Origin: Vesta saturnalis
Taxonomy: Eukaryota; Arthropoda; Insecta; Coleoptera; Lampyridae
Assembly (NCBI GenBank): GCA_036346205.1
Contig: JARFJB010001976.1
Coordinates: forward strand, 11,337,001 to 11,401,000
Length of the DNA stretch: 64,000 bases
Direction: 5' to 3'
The translations under genes and the position numbers were made by a program. Positions 9,746 through 25,100 of this stretch are shown here, piece after piece (the stretch's first letter is position 1; every line of letters starts with the position of its first letter). The notes beneath the pieces are model-generated. The model made no database searches. It worked only from the letters and a program-made list of their open reading frames with translations, and was not told where the DNA came from.

Positions 9746-11738
9746 ATGTCAAGTGAAATCTCGAGTGAAATACTTCGTAGAAGCCGTCGAATAGTAGCGA
9801 ATTTGTTGGTTAACGATATCATTAATGATTTACGACGAAAAATTAATAATAAACGTAAAGGTCGTGTTTCGGTAAAATCATGGATTGCCCGGAGGCAAAG
9901 TTTAGGTGCTTGTCAAAATCTTGTGAGGGAACTTTCAATAGAAGACCCTGCATGTTACAGGAACCATTTACGGATGACAAAGGAATATTTTGATAACTTG
10001 TAACACCATATATTGAAAAAAAGAACACCCCAATGAGGGACGCTTTATCTGCTGAACTTAAATTACAAATAACATTGAGATATTTGGCAACTGGCGATTC
10101 CTTCGCAGCTCTGCAATACTTGTACCGTATACCAAAAAGTACAATATCAAAGTTCTTGCCAGAAGTTTGCCATGCGATTTACAGCGGACTTAAAGACCAT
10201 ATTAAAGTAAGTATTTTTATTGTAATTAGGAGAATAAACATTTACATAGTTTTAATCACAATATTCAATATTCATCAATCAGTATAGAACCTACAGCTTC
10301 CGACAAAATATCACCAGCATGTGAGGAACTACTTGATTATTCATAGATAATGTTTGATGAACTTGTACTTGATGTAGATGAAAAAGTTTCAAAACGTCTA
10401 GCCGAATTTAGCCGTTGTTTAACTAAGTATCACTGTATATAAGCCATTGATTCTAAAGCTAGTTTCTCTGGAAATTTCTTAAGTTGGCATGCGATGGACT
10501 TTCCGAAGCAATCAAATTCATTTTCATCTGGTGCAGTTGTATTAAGAGTTTTCGCAATTGTTTTCGGTTCCTCTAATGCTTTTTCTGTACCGCTTTTTTC
10601 ATGTTTCTTGAACCTTTTTGGTGGAATGTTTACTGACATATTGTTGTGAGTGCTTGTAGGGGTAGACACAACATCACTGACTTCTGTATTTTGTACGACA
10701 TCAGCGGTTTCTGATTGTGTGGTGTCTCTGTCACAAACAGAATCCTCTGTATCCTAAAAATATAGTACAACTGTTTACAGTAATCCATTCTTCTAAAAGT
10801 GAAGTGATTAAAGGCTTTAAGAAAAGGGGTTTTTAAATCCAAAGTCTTCTCCACGACATTTTTTTTTTGTTTTTGAATAACATTTAGAATTTAAAAACCC
10901 TTTTGTTATAGTAGAATTAAAATATATTATCATTTTTAGGTTCCAAGCACACAAGCAGAATGGAAGCACATTATACAAGGCTTTTGTACACGATGGAATT
11001 TTCCAAATTGTGGTGGGGCGCTAGATGGGAAGCATATTGTGTTGAGGTGTCCCTTTCAATCAGGATCAAACTTTTATCACTATAAGGGATCATTCAGCAT
11101 TTTCCTTTTTCGTTGGTGGATGATCAATACTGCTTTCAATATACAGACGTTGGAGTAAACGGAAGAGCCTCTGATGGAGGAGTTTTTGCAAAGTCAAGCT
11201 TAAAGACTGCATTAGAAAATAAAACATTGAATGTTCCTGTCAATACTGTATTTCTAGTAGACGATGCTTTCCCATTGAAAGAATATTTATTAAAACCGTA
11301 TTCTCACCATGGTCCTTTAACAGTAAAGGAGAAAATGTATAACTATCGGTTATCACGAGCTAGAAGAATTGTAGAGAATGCTTTTGGTATACTCGTGTCC
11401 CGTTTTCGTGTATTTGAAAAACCGATTGCCTTGTGTCCCGAAAAAGCGGACGCTGTAGTAAATGCTACTTGTACACTACATAACTGACTGCGAAAAACAA
11501 CTACTACCTATATTTCCCGAGGGTCTGTGGATGAAGAAGATTTTGAAACCGGAACGATAACAAATGGTTCTTGGAGACACGAAATAAGAAGTACAAGTTT
11601 GCCGATCTGGCAGTAACAAATGAAACCCATAATTATTCCAAAGCAGCAGCTGCTATTAGAAACAATCTAGCTGATTGGTTCATGGGTGAGGGTGCTGTGC
11701 CATGCCAGATGATAATGATTAATAATATTCACAACTAA
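9746..11738 (+). pseudogene. PIF/Harbinger transposase, frameshifted
   Basis: HARBI1-like DDE transposase. The N-terminal part starts at MSSEISSEILRRSRR (9746), and a segment with IPKSTISKFLPEV resembles the DNA-binding region. An intron runs 10207-10939 (AAA|GTAAGT to TTTTTAG|GTTCC). The catalytic core shows ALDGKHI, then NGRASDGG, and RIVENAFG as the acidic residues of the DDE triad. The C-terminus IRNNLADWFMGEG is also typical. There are single-base losses near 10001 (after FDNL) and 11110 (T run), a stop at 11486 (HN* for expected HNW) and another frameshift near 11600, so it cannot make a full protein. The intron holds exon 2 of the opposite-strand MADF gene. Confidence 0.9.
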
Positions 11739-12125
11739 TGTATTTAATATTTAAACAAATAAAATACTTACAATTTGTGTAGATCGTGTGTCTCTTATGT
11801 GGACTACTGTATGCAAGATTCGATCAGCCACCGCAAACCAAGGAATTTTCGGTGTGTAAATATCATCAACACCGGCCCCCGACTTCTTACTTTTTGAAAT
11901 TTTATTTAATTCTAATGTATATGCATTTCTTATTGAACGTATTTTAGCTTTTACATCAGAAGAACTGAAACCGTCAATATTTACTTTTTTTGCGATATTT
12001 TCATATGCATCCTCTCTTAAATTCCTATCCTTGTATGAAGTGGAATGCACCTCCCATAAACAAGGACATTGCTCATAATATTCCAAAAACTGAATAATTT
12101 TTTCTGAACTCCACTTTTTACTCAT
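10430..12125 (-). CDS. MADF-domain accessory protein of the Harbinger element
   Basis: Two exons on the minus strand: 12125-11772 (118 codons) and 10753-10430 (107 codons plus stop), joined in phase by ATT|GTAAGT and TTTTTAG|GATACAG. This gives an intact 225-residue protein. Residues 1 to ~100 form a MADF (Myb/SANT-like) DNA-binding domain, with KWSSEKIIQFLEYYEQCPCL, then DGFSSSDVKAKIRSIRNAY and IPWFAVADRIL. The C-terminal FGKSIACQLKKFPEKLA resembles a BESS-type protein-interaction motif. PIF/Harbinger elements usually carry such a Myb-like second protein that helps the transposase reach the nucleus and bind DNA; that role is inferred. Its intron contains the catalytic exon of the opposite-strand transposase. 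Confidence 0.85.
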
Positions 12126-12363
12126 TGCGAAGGAATATGATTGTTAAAATTAACTCAAAAGTGGCCTACACAATGGATACATTATTACTGGCGTGCATGA
12201 ACAAGTTTACATTTTCAAATATAATTTGTACTAGCGCATGACACTACTAGCGCATGAAAAATTGGAACGCTCTAATTTTTTTCGTTCATGCGTGCACTGA
12301 TACAAATTGCGCGACAGTAAAGGTTGACACGTGAAATATTATTTTACTGGCGCGCCAGCGACC

Positions 12364-12401
12364 ACTGGCGCCACTAAATCCATGCATGTGTAAACCCGCT
12401 A
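12364..12401. repeat. Right terminal inverted repeat of Harbinger
   Basis: Reverse complement of 9583-9619, followed directly by TTA. Confidence 0.95.
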
Positions 12402-12404
12402 TTA

Positions 12405-12979
12405 GACGTTTAGGGAAAACGAGACATGGGATCTTTTTGAAAATTTGGTCACTTGCATGGCTGGCTCGGATCTATCGATCTAAAATATTTTCAGCGTTGC
12501 GACGTTGTCGCTTATGTGGAAAAGTGGCATCACCTTTAATATTTTTAATGAGACGACCTGTATATTATTACATTTTTGGGTTTGCTATTACAATCACCTT
12601 GTATTTAAAGATCGATTATGCAGAATGTATGATTTCAAAGTATACTAATACAATTTCAATTGATGAGATAAAACAACAGCATGTATATACCAACTATAAC
12701 GTGGTCGTTAAAATTAAACCAAAAATATGAGTGAAATTTTTATTAAAAAATACCATCGGCACTTATGTGTATCATAGACAAATCACTTTCATGTGTATAT
12801 TCTGTCTTGTTTTTTTGGTTTGGGGCGCATATACCCTACATGATTTTAATATTATTTATTTATTTGTTTGGACATAATCAGGATCACTGCTAGTTACATA
12901 AATTCACTAAAATAGTGTACAGGCATGCGATAATGTAATTATAATCATTTAAGTAAAATCACAAAGTGATTGGCAAATG
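12405..12979. other. Intergenic, nothing recognised
   Basis: The 114-codon frame at 12386-12730 begins inside the Harbinger end and shows no family features. Confidence 0.35.
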
Positions 12980-15900
12980 TAGTATGTGGTTAGATGAATT
13001 AAATCAAAATGTAGAGGTGAATATAATAAATACCAATAAAACGGTGAATAAGGGCAACGAATTTAGAATTGAGCGGGCAGAAACCGAGTAACTAGAATAA
13101 GCAAATACAACCATAAATAAAGTAGGAAAAGGAAACTACTACTAATAAGTAACGTAAACAAGTCCAAACGCTGATAAGAGACCGTCTCCGACAGATGGAC
13201 TGAGACCGACCTTTTTGCTCAGCGACGCGATAACACGCGAATAACATAAACAAAACAGAACCGTATTGAGGAAAATTTATAAACGCATTAGCAAGTTAAA
13301 TAAGTAAACTGGAGTAGAAATTGAAATATCAACATCCCGGGGGAGATATACGTAAATTAGCGCAATGGGCGAAAACGATCAGGATAACGCTAGTAGGCAT
13401 AATGAACAAGCTAATCCAAATAGATAAAAAATGTACCGCATGAATAATAACATGGAAAAACAGAGAGAGGAAACCAATAAGTCAAAAGTCAAGGTGGAGC
13501 AAATGGCAACAAGAATTTAGATGCTGGAAAAGGAAGTAAGGCAAAGAAACCTAATAATATTTGGAGTCCCAGAGGAGGACAATGAAAATAATCTAAAAAA
13601 AAGATTCCTGGAAATCGCCAGGAAGTAAGAATACTAGAAGGCGAAATAGACGTAAATCGAGTAGTAGGACCAACAAGGAACGGGAATAGACCGGTCAAGG
13701 TAGAACTAAACAACAAAAGCGAAAAAATTCGAAATCATGGGGAACGTAAGGAAGTTAAAAGGAACAGACATATGGGTAAAGGAGGACCTTGACAGGAAGA
13801 CTATAGGAATAAGATGAAAACTAATACCGCACATGACGGAGACAAGAAGTAAAGGTAACAAGGCAACCATAATAAATGATCGGCTAATCATCAACGGGTA
13901 GGGATGGAAGTTAGAGGACCTGGAAGGTGAAAAGGAGGTGGAGGTAGAATGAAGATGAGTATCAAGGCGCAGCAAATAAGGAAGGAAAGAAATAAGAGAA
14001 AAAAAGAGCCTATGAAAACGCCGACAAAGGAGCATTACCAAAAGTGGAAAAGGAACAGCAGAAATGGATAACAAGAATAGAGATAGCTAAAAATGGACGG
14101 AACGAGAACAATTAAACGAAACCCTAAGAAGCGATAGACACGATGGAAAAGAGGAGTACAGACATCAAAGGTGGGAATTAAAAAAACAGCCAAAAAATTA
14201 AGCGAACAGAATAAAGAAACTGATAAGGATGGCAATAGCAATGGAAAAGTAAAAACGCAACAAAGGGAAAATGGAAAGCAAATAGGTAAAGGAAATTAAA
14301 AAAACAGAAAAGAAATAAGTACATGGAACGTTAGGACGCTATTAACAATGGGGAAAATGGAAAAGTGAGCCATGAATTAAAAAAGTACAAGGTAGAGAGA
14401 GCGGCACTGCAAGAAATAAGATGGGGGGCGGGGAAAAGGAAGGATTGACAAAAACGACTACACAATGATATACTGAGGTGCCGAACAGCAAGGATTATAC
14501 GGTATCGGATTTATGATATTCGGAGAAATGAGGACGAGGATCACGGAAACTAAATTAATTGACGCAAGAACGGCATACATAAGATTGGAAGCAAAACCGA
14601 ACATGATGTCAATTATGAATGTATATGCACCTACGGAAACTCGGTGGAAAGAAGGAAAAGAAACTTTTTATGAGAGACTAGCGGTACAAATCGAAAAAAT
14701 GTTGCAGGGAAACCTCCAATACGTGAGAGAACGGATGACAACGGATATAGATGGTTATAAATAGTACCAAATACTAGTATCCAGCAATACACGAAGTAAA
14801 ATGGGCATCGCCAGACAAACAAACACAAGCTTAGATAGACCACATACTCAAAAAGGCGACAATCATCAATAAGGAATGTTAGAACAGAGCATGTGCGGAT
14901 ACCGATCACTTTATGGCGACTGCCGTAATACGACAAAAATAAAGGGAATTAGTGAAGAAGGAAGTATTTAAACACAAATGGGATATGAGAAAACTAAATG
15001 AAGAAAAGATAAAGAATCAATACAAGGAAGAATCGGGAAAAAATCTCAAAAATGGAACACGTGATGGATCAATAGAAGAAAAATGGAATAACATTAAAGA
15101 GTCAATAAGTATAGCAGAGGAAAAAATAGGAACAGCTAGAAAAGCGAAGAAGAAGGAATGGTATAATGAAATATGTAAGAAAGGGCTCAAAGAAACAGCG
15201 CGAGCAAGGCTAAAATGGGTACGAACCACTACAGAAGAGCATATAGGAGAGTACGAAGAAAATAGGAAAGACAGCAATAATATAATAAGGAGCAAGAGGG
15301 AATGGATCGAAGAAAACCTGAATAAAGTGCAAGAGAGTAAGAAAAAAAATACCAGAAAATTGTATCAGACGGTCAAGGAGCAAAACAAAGTGTACAAGCA
15401 CAAGCTAACAGGAATAAAAAACAAACAGGGCAAGGTAGTAGAAAACGAAGGTGAATATAAAGAAGTCTGGATGGAACACTTCAAGGACCTACTAAGCGAA
15501 AAGAAGGAACAGGAGGAACTAAAGGGCGAGGAAGAACTAGATGAGCACACGATAAGAGAACCCGCGTTAGAAGAAGTGAAATAAATCATGAACATCAGCC
15601 GCAACGCAAAGGCGAAAAGATGAAATCAGTATGGAGCTAATTAATATGGAGGAGACGAGCTACAAGAGAATATACTACAAGAAATCTGGAGAGAGCAAGC
15701 GATGCCAAAAGATTTTGAAGTGGGACAAATGATAACAATATACAGGAAAGGAGATCAACAAAAGTGCAAGAACTATAGAGCAATCACCCTACTAAACACC
15801 ACCTATAAGATCCTTACCACAATAATACATAAAAGACTAAGAGACGTGACAAAAAATAAAATAGGGCAATACCAAGTACGAAACGGAGGAATTCAGAACG

Positions 15901-16760
15901 GACAAAAGGGTTAACAAAGGAATGATAAGAACTAGAGGGGGTAAATAACAGCATATGCGGATAACAGCTCTCATATTAAGGTGTGACATACTAGCTAAGA
16001 TATTGGAAGAAATAATAATGCTAGGGCAAAAGGTAGGGCTTAAAATAAATAAAAACAAAAAAATAATGAGAGTGGGAAATGAGAAGCGAAGAGAGAAAAT
16101 AAAAGTAAGCAAACAAGATTACGCAGAAGTCGGTAAATTCAAGTATTTGGGCGTTATGATAGCCAGAAATGAGGACATAGTGTTGGAAATAAAGGATAAG
16201 ATACTAACGGCAAACCGAGCGTTCTACGCAAACAAGAAACTATTAAAGAGCAATACAATCTCCAAAAAGACTAAACTAAGAATATATATGACACTAATAG
16301 CTCCCATTCTAATGTATGGAGCAGAAACGATGACGATGACAAAAAGCGAGGAAGAAAGCTGTAAAATTCCGGAAAGAAGAATTTTATGATTTATAATGGG
16401 TCCAGTTCAAGTAGCAGAGGGGAATATAGAATAAGAACAAACCGAGAGCTACTCCAGGAAATAGAGAAGTATGTTGTGAAGAGAATAAATCAGCAGAAAG
16501 TGAATTGGTTAGGACACGTAATCAGAGCTGACATCGAGGAATCGATGGAACAAATAACAACGTGGACACTGGCCGGAAAGAGAAAGAGAGGCAGATCAAA
16601 GCTACAATGGATGGATGAAGTGAAAAGGGATTTTAGAGAAATAGGAATTGAAAATGTAGAGTAGAAGGCTGAAGGCAGGAATTTATGGAATAATGAATGT
16701 AAAGAAGTTGGAGGAGGAGTGGACAGGGATTTATGTAACTAAAATATATCTACGAAGCTT
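12980..16760 (+). mobile_element. Decayed RTE-like LINE
   Basis: A non-LTR retrotransposon with many stops and deletions; the 5' limit is approximate. Around 13455-13960 is an ORF1-like segment (RQRNLIIFGVPEE, RKLKGTDIWVKEDL). From 14320 an AP endonuclease domain is seen in pieces (TWNVRTLL, ALQEIRW, SIMNVYAPTE). At 15702-15914 is the start of the reverse transcriptase (KCKNYRAITLLNTTYKIL). Near 15950 AYADN stands where AYADD is expected, so a catalytic Asp is lost, and about 100 residues of the core are deleted just before it. At 16120-16664 is the C-terminal part (KYLGVMIARN, YGAETMTMTK, WLGHVIRAD, KRKRGRSKLQWMDEVKRDF), typical of RTE-type proteins. The clade is by recollection and unproven. 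Long minus-strand frames here are shadows. Confidence 0.75.
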
Positions 16761-17882
16761 CGCCTGAAGCGGCGCAACCTCTACACGGGGTGTTAAGTCA
16801 TATACACTATATACTAATTCTTTGAAAAGAGTCAGAATTTATAAATGATCCTTTTTGAGCACATGACGTTCAGCTACATGAAATCTAATTTTATTTAAAA
16901 TTTGCGGAGAATCTATTTGACCATTATGATTTTGAAAAATAGCAAAGGTCCCAAATTACTTTGGGGAATAGCAGAACTGCCTACAAAGTACTGCGCGAAA
17001 ATCTGACGCGCTTGTAGCGGTTGGTTATAAACGACGAACTTTTAACCTAAGCCATAGACTTCATGTTCCAAAATACGTTCGTTTTAATCAGGCTTTGTTT
17101 TAAAAGCCAGACAAGATAGTAATGAAATTGGTCAATAATTACATTTATTACTTGCTGCACCAAACGTAAGTATTGACGTCACCTTGGCAAGCTTTCATTT
17201 GTCAGGAAAAGTGCTGAACTGAAGTGACAAGTTTGTAAAGTATCAATGCCAGACAAAACACAACTTTAGATCTGCTGAAGATGCAACGTATCTAACCATC
17301 CACGTCACATAAAATTGCGAGGATTTAGTTAGATCGACAAGTAACTCAGCCAAACGGTCCTGAGACCGCACAGCACTCGCATAGCGTGGGTGTTTTGAAG
17401 TGTTGATAAAGAGTAAATAGATGTAGGTTAGTTATAAAGTGAGAACGCAATTGTAGGCAGAAAGATAAGAAGAACAGACAAGAAATCATTAGTTTTTCGA
17501 AGAGGGTCCCTGTAAAGCTTGAACCGGGGAAGAAACAGGAAAAACACATGAACGACAATTCCCTCAACAAGCGTAAATTTATTAATGAATTTACCAACAA
17601 TGAAATTTTAATGTATATAACAATAACAGTGCATGCCTATCCAACATGCAATTTGTCCCCACAAACCCAAATCTAAGAGTAACCTTACCTTACTATCACA
17701 ATGTGAAACACTAAAGTTTCGTAATTAACATATATTTTCAAGATTATTAACGACGAGGGCAAGTCGCGAGATTTTACGGGTATAAACTCACCTTTAACCA
17801 ATTTAGCTAATTAAATAAAAGAACGTAAGGCTCCTCTCTTCTACGCTGAAATATCATTTATAGAACGTAACCCTAAAAAGGA

Positions 17883-17883
<1 letters not shown>
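16761..17883. other. Intergenic, nothing recognised
   Basis: No coding potential or clear repeat. Confidence 0.35.

Positions 17884-17926
<43 letters not shown>
17884..17926. repeat. (AT)n microsatellite
   Basis: About 43 bp of pure AT repeats. Confidence 0.95.
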
Positions 17927-17930
<4 letters not shown>

Positions 17931-17954
17931 TGAAATGTATGTGATTGTATTTTA

Positions 17955-18145
17955 ATAATAATATGGGGATAATTTGGCGAGAAATCGAATAAGGGGATAG
18001 GGATCAAGGAATTTATTGTTAATATTAGATTAATCTCATATGGGGATAGGGATCAAAGATTTTAATTATATTTACTATATTGCACCAGACTAGCTCAAGG
18101 ATCTCAATTGGGGATAGAGTTCAGGGATTTAGTTGAAGATAAAAA
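17955..18145. repeat. Three imperfect direct repeats with GGGGATAGGGATCA
   Basis: GGGGATAGGGATCAAGGAATTT, its variant ending AAAGATTTT, and GGGGATAGAGTTCAGGGATTT recur at roughly 50-70 bp spacing, with an ATTAATCTCA/GATCTCAATT motif between them. A short decayed minisatellite. Confidence 0.55.
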
Positions 18146-20503
<2,358 letters not shown>

Positions 20504-21962
20504 CCGAAATAGTTTACGTTAGAAAGGTAACACAATATCCCTCATCAATGGCAAATTGAAATATATAAATAATCAGAAAAGCTTGTTCAGTTCATATCCT
20601 AACATGCATATACGAGTAATTAATAAATTTCTAATCTCCAATAAAAGAAACCATGTACTTAAAATATACAACATGGAAGCTAAAGGCTAAAACATCAATA
20701 TCTGTTTTATGTACAAGTTCAGTAATAATTACTCTAAATTTGGGTTAAAATATATAACAAATATTAACTAACGGATTGATCAAATTATAATAGTTCTACC
20801 TTAGTGAGATCTTTACGAAAGTTAAATGTATTCGGATATCAATATGACACTGAGGTTGTAAGAAAGGTAAGCAATTTTTTTAAATTATTTGTAATATGGT
20901 TACTTTAAATACACTTAATCTTTTGTAGAGGCTGTAGTAATCCCTGTTGAAAGCAGCATATAATTTACAACAGGTTAGGAAGTAAAATCGACAATACAGT
21001 GTTTATTAATATATCGTAGCAAAAACAAAAGCGAGACAAACGGTACACACACGGATATTCAACGACTATGTAAAGTAAACGAAGAGAATGATACACGAGA
21101 AGAAAAAGCAGCTAGAAATAACGTAACATATATAATAGCAATTTATTTCTATAACGTTGTTTTACCTCTATAGGTCGAAGACGAGCTGTATGTGACAATT
21201 TACTACTAACTGGTTAAATATACTTATTTTAATTTAAATATCGTATTTTAAGCCTAAAAGAAAGATTCGAATTATAACCAGATTGAACAAAACCGAGCTA
21301 ACTTACCATGTGTGTGTAAGTAACATTTTTTTTTACATCCGCAATAATAGCGACTATATTACTACACCAAATGAAGAAATATTGTTTTGAAAAATTCTCA
21401 TCTAAAAATGGTGATTTACACACCGAAGAACAGCAACCAGACAAATTTTCTAAAATATATTTTACACCACACAAAATGGCCGTTAAGAAACCACACCTTA
21501 GGAACAAGGCATTCAACAAAATTTTCTTATCAAATTTTTGCTTGTAATCAAAATGTATTTCAATAAAGCATGTTTAGTAATATGTAATTATTCAGTGGTA
21601 CCTCATCTAGTGGTGATTTAGTAAACTAACAGATATTTATAAAATGTATTAATTTAAAGGTAACCGGAACCCACGTATAGATGGCACTAGCAAATATATT
21701 TTATACAAGAAGAAATGGAAATACGATCAATCCATTATGAATTAAAACGTACATGGTAACGGTAGTAAATATAGAAAATTCAAATCATTAAGGTAGAGAA
21801 ATAAGTAACGAGTAATCCTTAAATAACAATCCTAAATATCAAGTCACAGATACCTATTTAGTCTTGTTCTTTTCCAAACAGTAATAAGCGAAAATTATAA
21901 AATCGATCCAAAAAGATACGATATCGATTTCTGCACATTACAAATAAACGTTCTCCAACCCG

Positions 21963-21965
<3 letters not shown>
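20504..21965. other. Intergenic, one exon-like segment
   Basis: At 20795-20866 an open stretch (LRKLNVFGYQYDTEVVRK) lies between an AG and a good GTAAGC donor. No family was recognised and no partner exon was found, so it is not called a gene. Confidence 0.3.

Positions 21966-22016
<51 letters not shown>
21966..22016. repeat. (AT)n microsatellite
   Basis: About 50 bp of AT repeats directly before the left arm of the inverted repeat. Confidence 0.95.
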
Positions 22017-22017
<1 letters not shown>

Positions 22018-22019
<2 letters not shown>

Positions 22020-24242
22020 AGGTACTTTCGCTTACTGTAATTAAATGTTTACTTTAATTTGCCTCGGTCTAGCTCAATTGGATTTTAAATTAATAAAAGG
22101 GGACTGGGGCTGATCACTGTATCATAGTCATATAAGGGTTTTATATTTATATTAGTCCTATTTATTTGTAAATACTAAATATCGACACTTAACCTAAAAA
22201 AACAACTGTCCAAAACTGAACACACTGAACAAACTATTTATAATAAATTAAATAAAAGAAAGCTTCGGATGGACGCCTTGTCTGGGTTTTATTATGGACT
22301 CCGGTCCTCTCGCTGCTCGATTCTGGAACGTTTCTGTGAAAATAGAATTAGTACTACCTTCAAATAACCTATTCGGAACTCCTATTTTAATATATATGAG
22401 AAATCCTAACTGAAATGATTTATTAAAGTTATTTTAATGTCTTAATGCCTGTTCTGTCTACGGAAGCCGCACGGGGTTCTAGGCACAGCTGTCCTAACAG
22501 TATCGCAAGGTTGCTTAGAACGATTATGCGCTTGCTTGCTTGAAGGTCAACCATAAAAATCAATACTTTAAAGTATAGTTTGTGCGCATGCGATTTTTAC
22601 ATTTGAACGAATAGATGATGTAGTTCTGCTTTTATACAGTACAAGCTTTTTCAGGTTAACGTCTTATGAAACGTATTTTTTACGGAACTAAACTAACTAT
22701 ATATAGGATTCATTAACTGATTATTTATATGGAGTAGTTAACTGCTTCGACAAATAGATTGCCTGATTATTCTGTCCTGACGGGTCTAACTTTTATATAA
22801 AGTAAAAGTTACGGTGGATACTAATCACAATGATAATTTCTTTACTTAAGGTCTTTAAAGCTTCAGGAAACGTGATAGTTTATGTATTACGGATGCGGTT
22901 TTCTTAGAGCATGATTCCTACTTTAAAATGGATTTCTCGCGAATTGCGATCGGATATTGAAGCGGCTACTCACGTTGGGCCAGATTAAATATAAGACTCC
23001 CGGGGTACCGACGTAAACGCGGAGCGTCTTTGTAGAGCTGGAGAGTCACGAGGTGATCTACAAGCGGCGTCTGCTGGTAATTTTATCTGTGGGTTTCTGG
23101 CGCTTCTGAGTTCTTACTTATTTTGTCTGGTGGGTGGCGTAGTGCAATATATGTTGGGTGTAGGATCATTTACAAGAATCTGGGACTAACCAGTTGCGCT
23201 GTGTAAATGAGATTTCAGGGGGTTGGTAGAATTAAGGCGAGAGCCTGTCTTTTCAACGGAGTAAACGAAAGATAACTACGGGCGTTCATCCCAGCGTGAC
23301 ATCGTTCAATCTGCGTATTGTGTAATGTTGTGCAATAAAAACTTATGTGCCTTTAACCTCAGATTACTTCGACCAATAGCCCGGTTATATGGAGATGATA
23401 CACGACGGTAGACGACGAATATTATGACAAACGCAGAGATCGGCAGGTCGGCGAAACAAAGTGACTGGACTAAGCGCGGCAGACGCGCCGTCCGATTCTC
23501 TTTCTTCGGTAGCGCGTAGCGGTTTTTATTACGGATCCGCGGAAGGCGGGTACGGCTTCTGGTGGTTGATATCGGGTTGTGATTGATGGGTTTTTTATAC
23601 AATAAAGTTCCTATAAACATAGGTCCGCAAACGCTTCGTTACCGATCTACAGCGTGTTGAAGTTTAATTGCCTAAAGTCTACTTGAAGTATTGATTTTTC
23701 TGATTGACCTTCTAACCAGTAGGCACGAGCATTACCCCCATTACCGGGTTAAGCAACTTTGCTATACTGTGATAGTAACTGTATGCGTACACCACGGCCG
23801 CTTATGTTTACAGCACCGGCATTAAAACTTAAATAATTTTGAAGTCATTTTAATTAGGATTTTTGTTATATAAAATACGAGTCCCAAGTAAGTTAATTGA
23901 AGGTAGTATTAATTCTATTTTCACAGATTTTTTTTCCAGATTCGAGTGATAGGAGGACGGGAGCACCAGAACCAAACCAGGCGTCTCTCCGTAAACTTCT
24001 GTAATTTATTACATTTTAGTGTTGTAAAATTATTTTCTTAGTTTAAGTGTGCATTATTTAACATGTAAGGAATTGGTTAACATAAATATCAAACCCTTGT
24101 ATGACTATGATTCAGTGTGTATAGTGATCGGTCCTAGTAGAAGTAAACGAACTCCGCCTCTTTTTATTAATTTAGAATCCGATTGGGCTAGTCTGAGGAA
24201 AATTAAAGTAACACAAGGTAAAGTCCCTTTCTTCTAAGGAAA
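22018..24242. mobile_element. Large inverted repeat (foldback-like), arms ~580 bp
   Basis: The left arm 22018-22595 is matched in reverse complement by 23658-24242. Corresponding blocks include CCTCGGTCTAGCTCAATTGG and CCTCAGACTAGCCCAATCGG, TCATAGTCATATAAGGGTTT and TCATAGTCATACAAGGGTTT, TCTGTGAAAATAGAATTA in both, and AAAATCAATACTT in both. The arms are diverged, with small gaps. The spacer 22596-23657 is richer in GC than its surroundings and has no recognised gene; the 104-codon minus frame at 23306-23620 has no family features. No transposase is seen. Confidence 0.7.
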
Positions 24243-25100
24243 GGGCATTACAATATTAATCGTTTATTTAAAAAAATATTAGCAACAATAAAAATACAGC
24301 TGATAAGGTACGAGTTAGTGTTTCCCGCCAATATTAAAACTACCCTTAATACGAGACTTAAGTGATTTCCTTTATTTGCACTATTTTTATATAGCGGCAG
24401 TTTTTATTTTAAACAGTTGTATCGTAATTAGCGTCGAACTCGTGAACGTCTTCACTAATGCGTGGCTTGGATGATTTTTATTTCACTATTAGGATGTCAC
24501 ATTAAATACTTACTTATTTTCGTGCATTTTAAATCCCTGAAAATCCATTCTTTCTGTTGTTGATTAATTCTTTTCACACTGATGTTCGCCGGTTTGGGAA
24601 AAATTTACTGATCGTCATTGTTCTGATAATGGGTTTGTAAGTAATTAGGTAAATGCAATGGATGATATTCGCAATTTAAATTTAAACTTGGAATGTTTTG
24701 ATTTATGTAAATCCTGCAGTAAACCTTACCGTGGACTAGCTGTTTTTATTTTGCTGGTTTCTTTAAGGTATAATTTCTTAAACGCATTTTACAGCTTAAA
24801 TTCAAACCGTACTGAAAGGGTTAACCTTAGTTGTTTCACTGATAAGAACACATTTCATTTCATTTATCCCTTTTCTTTTTGGGGTACTTATAACTGCATG
24901 AAATGACAGAAATGTACTGTAGATGGTTCGATCGTGACACAGGTAATGGTTGAATACCTATTTCTTGGTAAAGGAAAGTTTGCAGTAGATTCGCAACAAC
25001 ACTAGAATTACAGTCTTCATGTCCACCATTCTGGAATTTTTAAAACGACACGGCGTCACTATAAGGGGATCGTACGTTTAATTAAATAATTAAAAAAAAA
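24243..25100. other. Intergenic, nothing recognised
   Basis: AT-rich; the 82-codon frame at 24658-24906 has no support. Confidence 0.35.

Larger units (their letters stand above)
9583..12401. mobile_element. Complete PIF/Harbinger DNA transposon
   Basis: The ends are inverted repeats of 37 bp (left, 9583-9619) and 38 bp (right, 12364-12401) that differ by one base, starting TAGCGGGTT and containing CATGCATGGATTTAGTGG. Both ends are flanked by TTA (9580-9582 and 12402-12404), the target duplication expected for PIF/Harbinger. GCCAGT motifs recur inside both ends. Two genes lie inside: a transposase on + (broken) and a MADF-domain protein on - (intact). The element is 2819 bp. The match of ends and target duplication suggests fairly recent insertion. 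Confidence 0.95.

Noticed and set aside
13489..16112. Long minus-strand frames over the LINE
   Set aside because: Shadows of the A-rich plus-strand LINE coding sequence; no family motifs.
20795..20866. Exon-like segment with AG border and GTAAGC donor
   Set aside because: Only about 25 codons, no recognised family and no in-phase partner exon found.
23306..23620. 104-codon Arg-rich minus frame in the inverted-repeat spacer
   Set aside because: No domain, no second copy and no splice partner; GC-richer sequence favours long frames.
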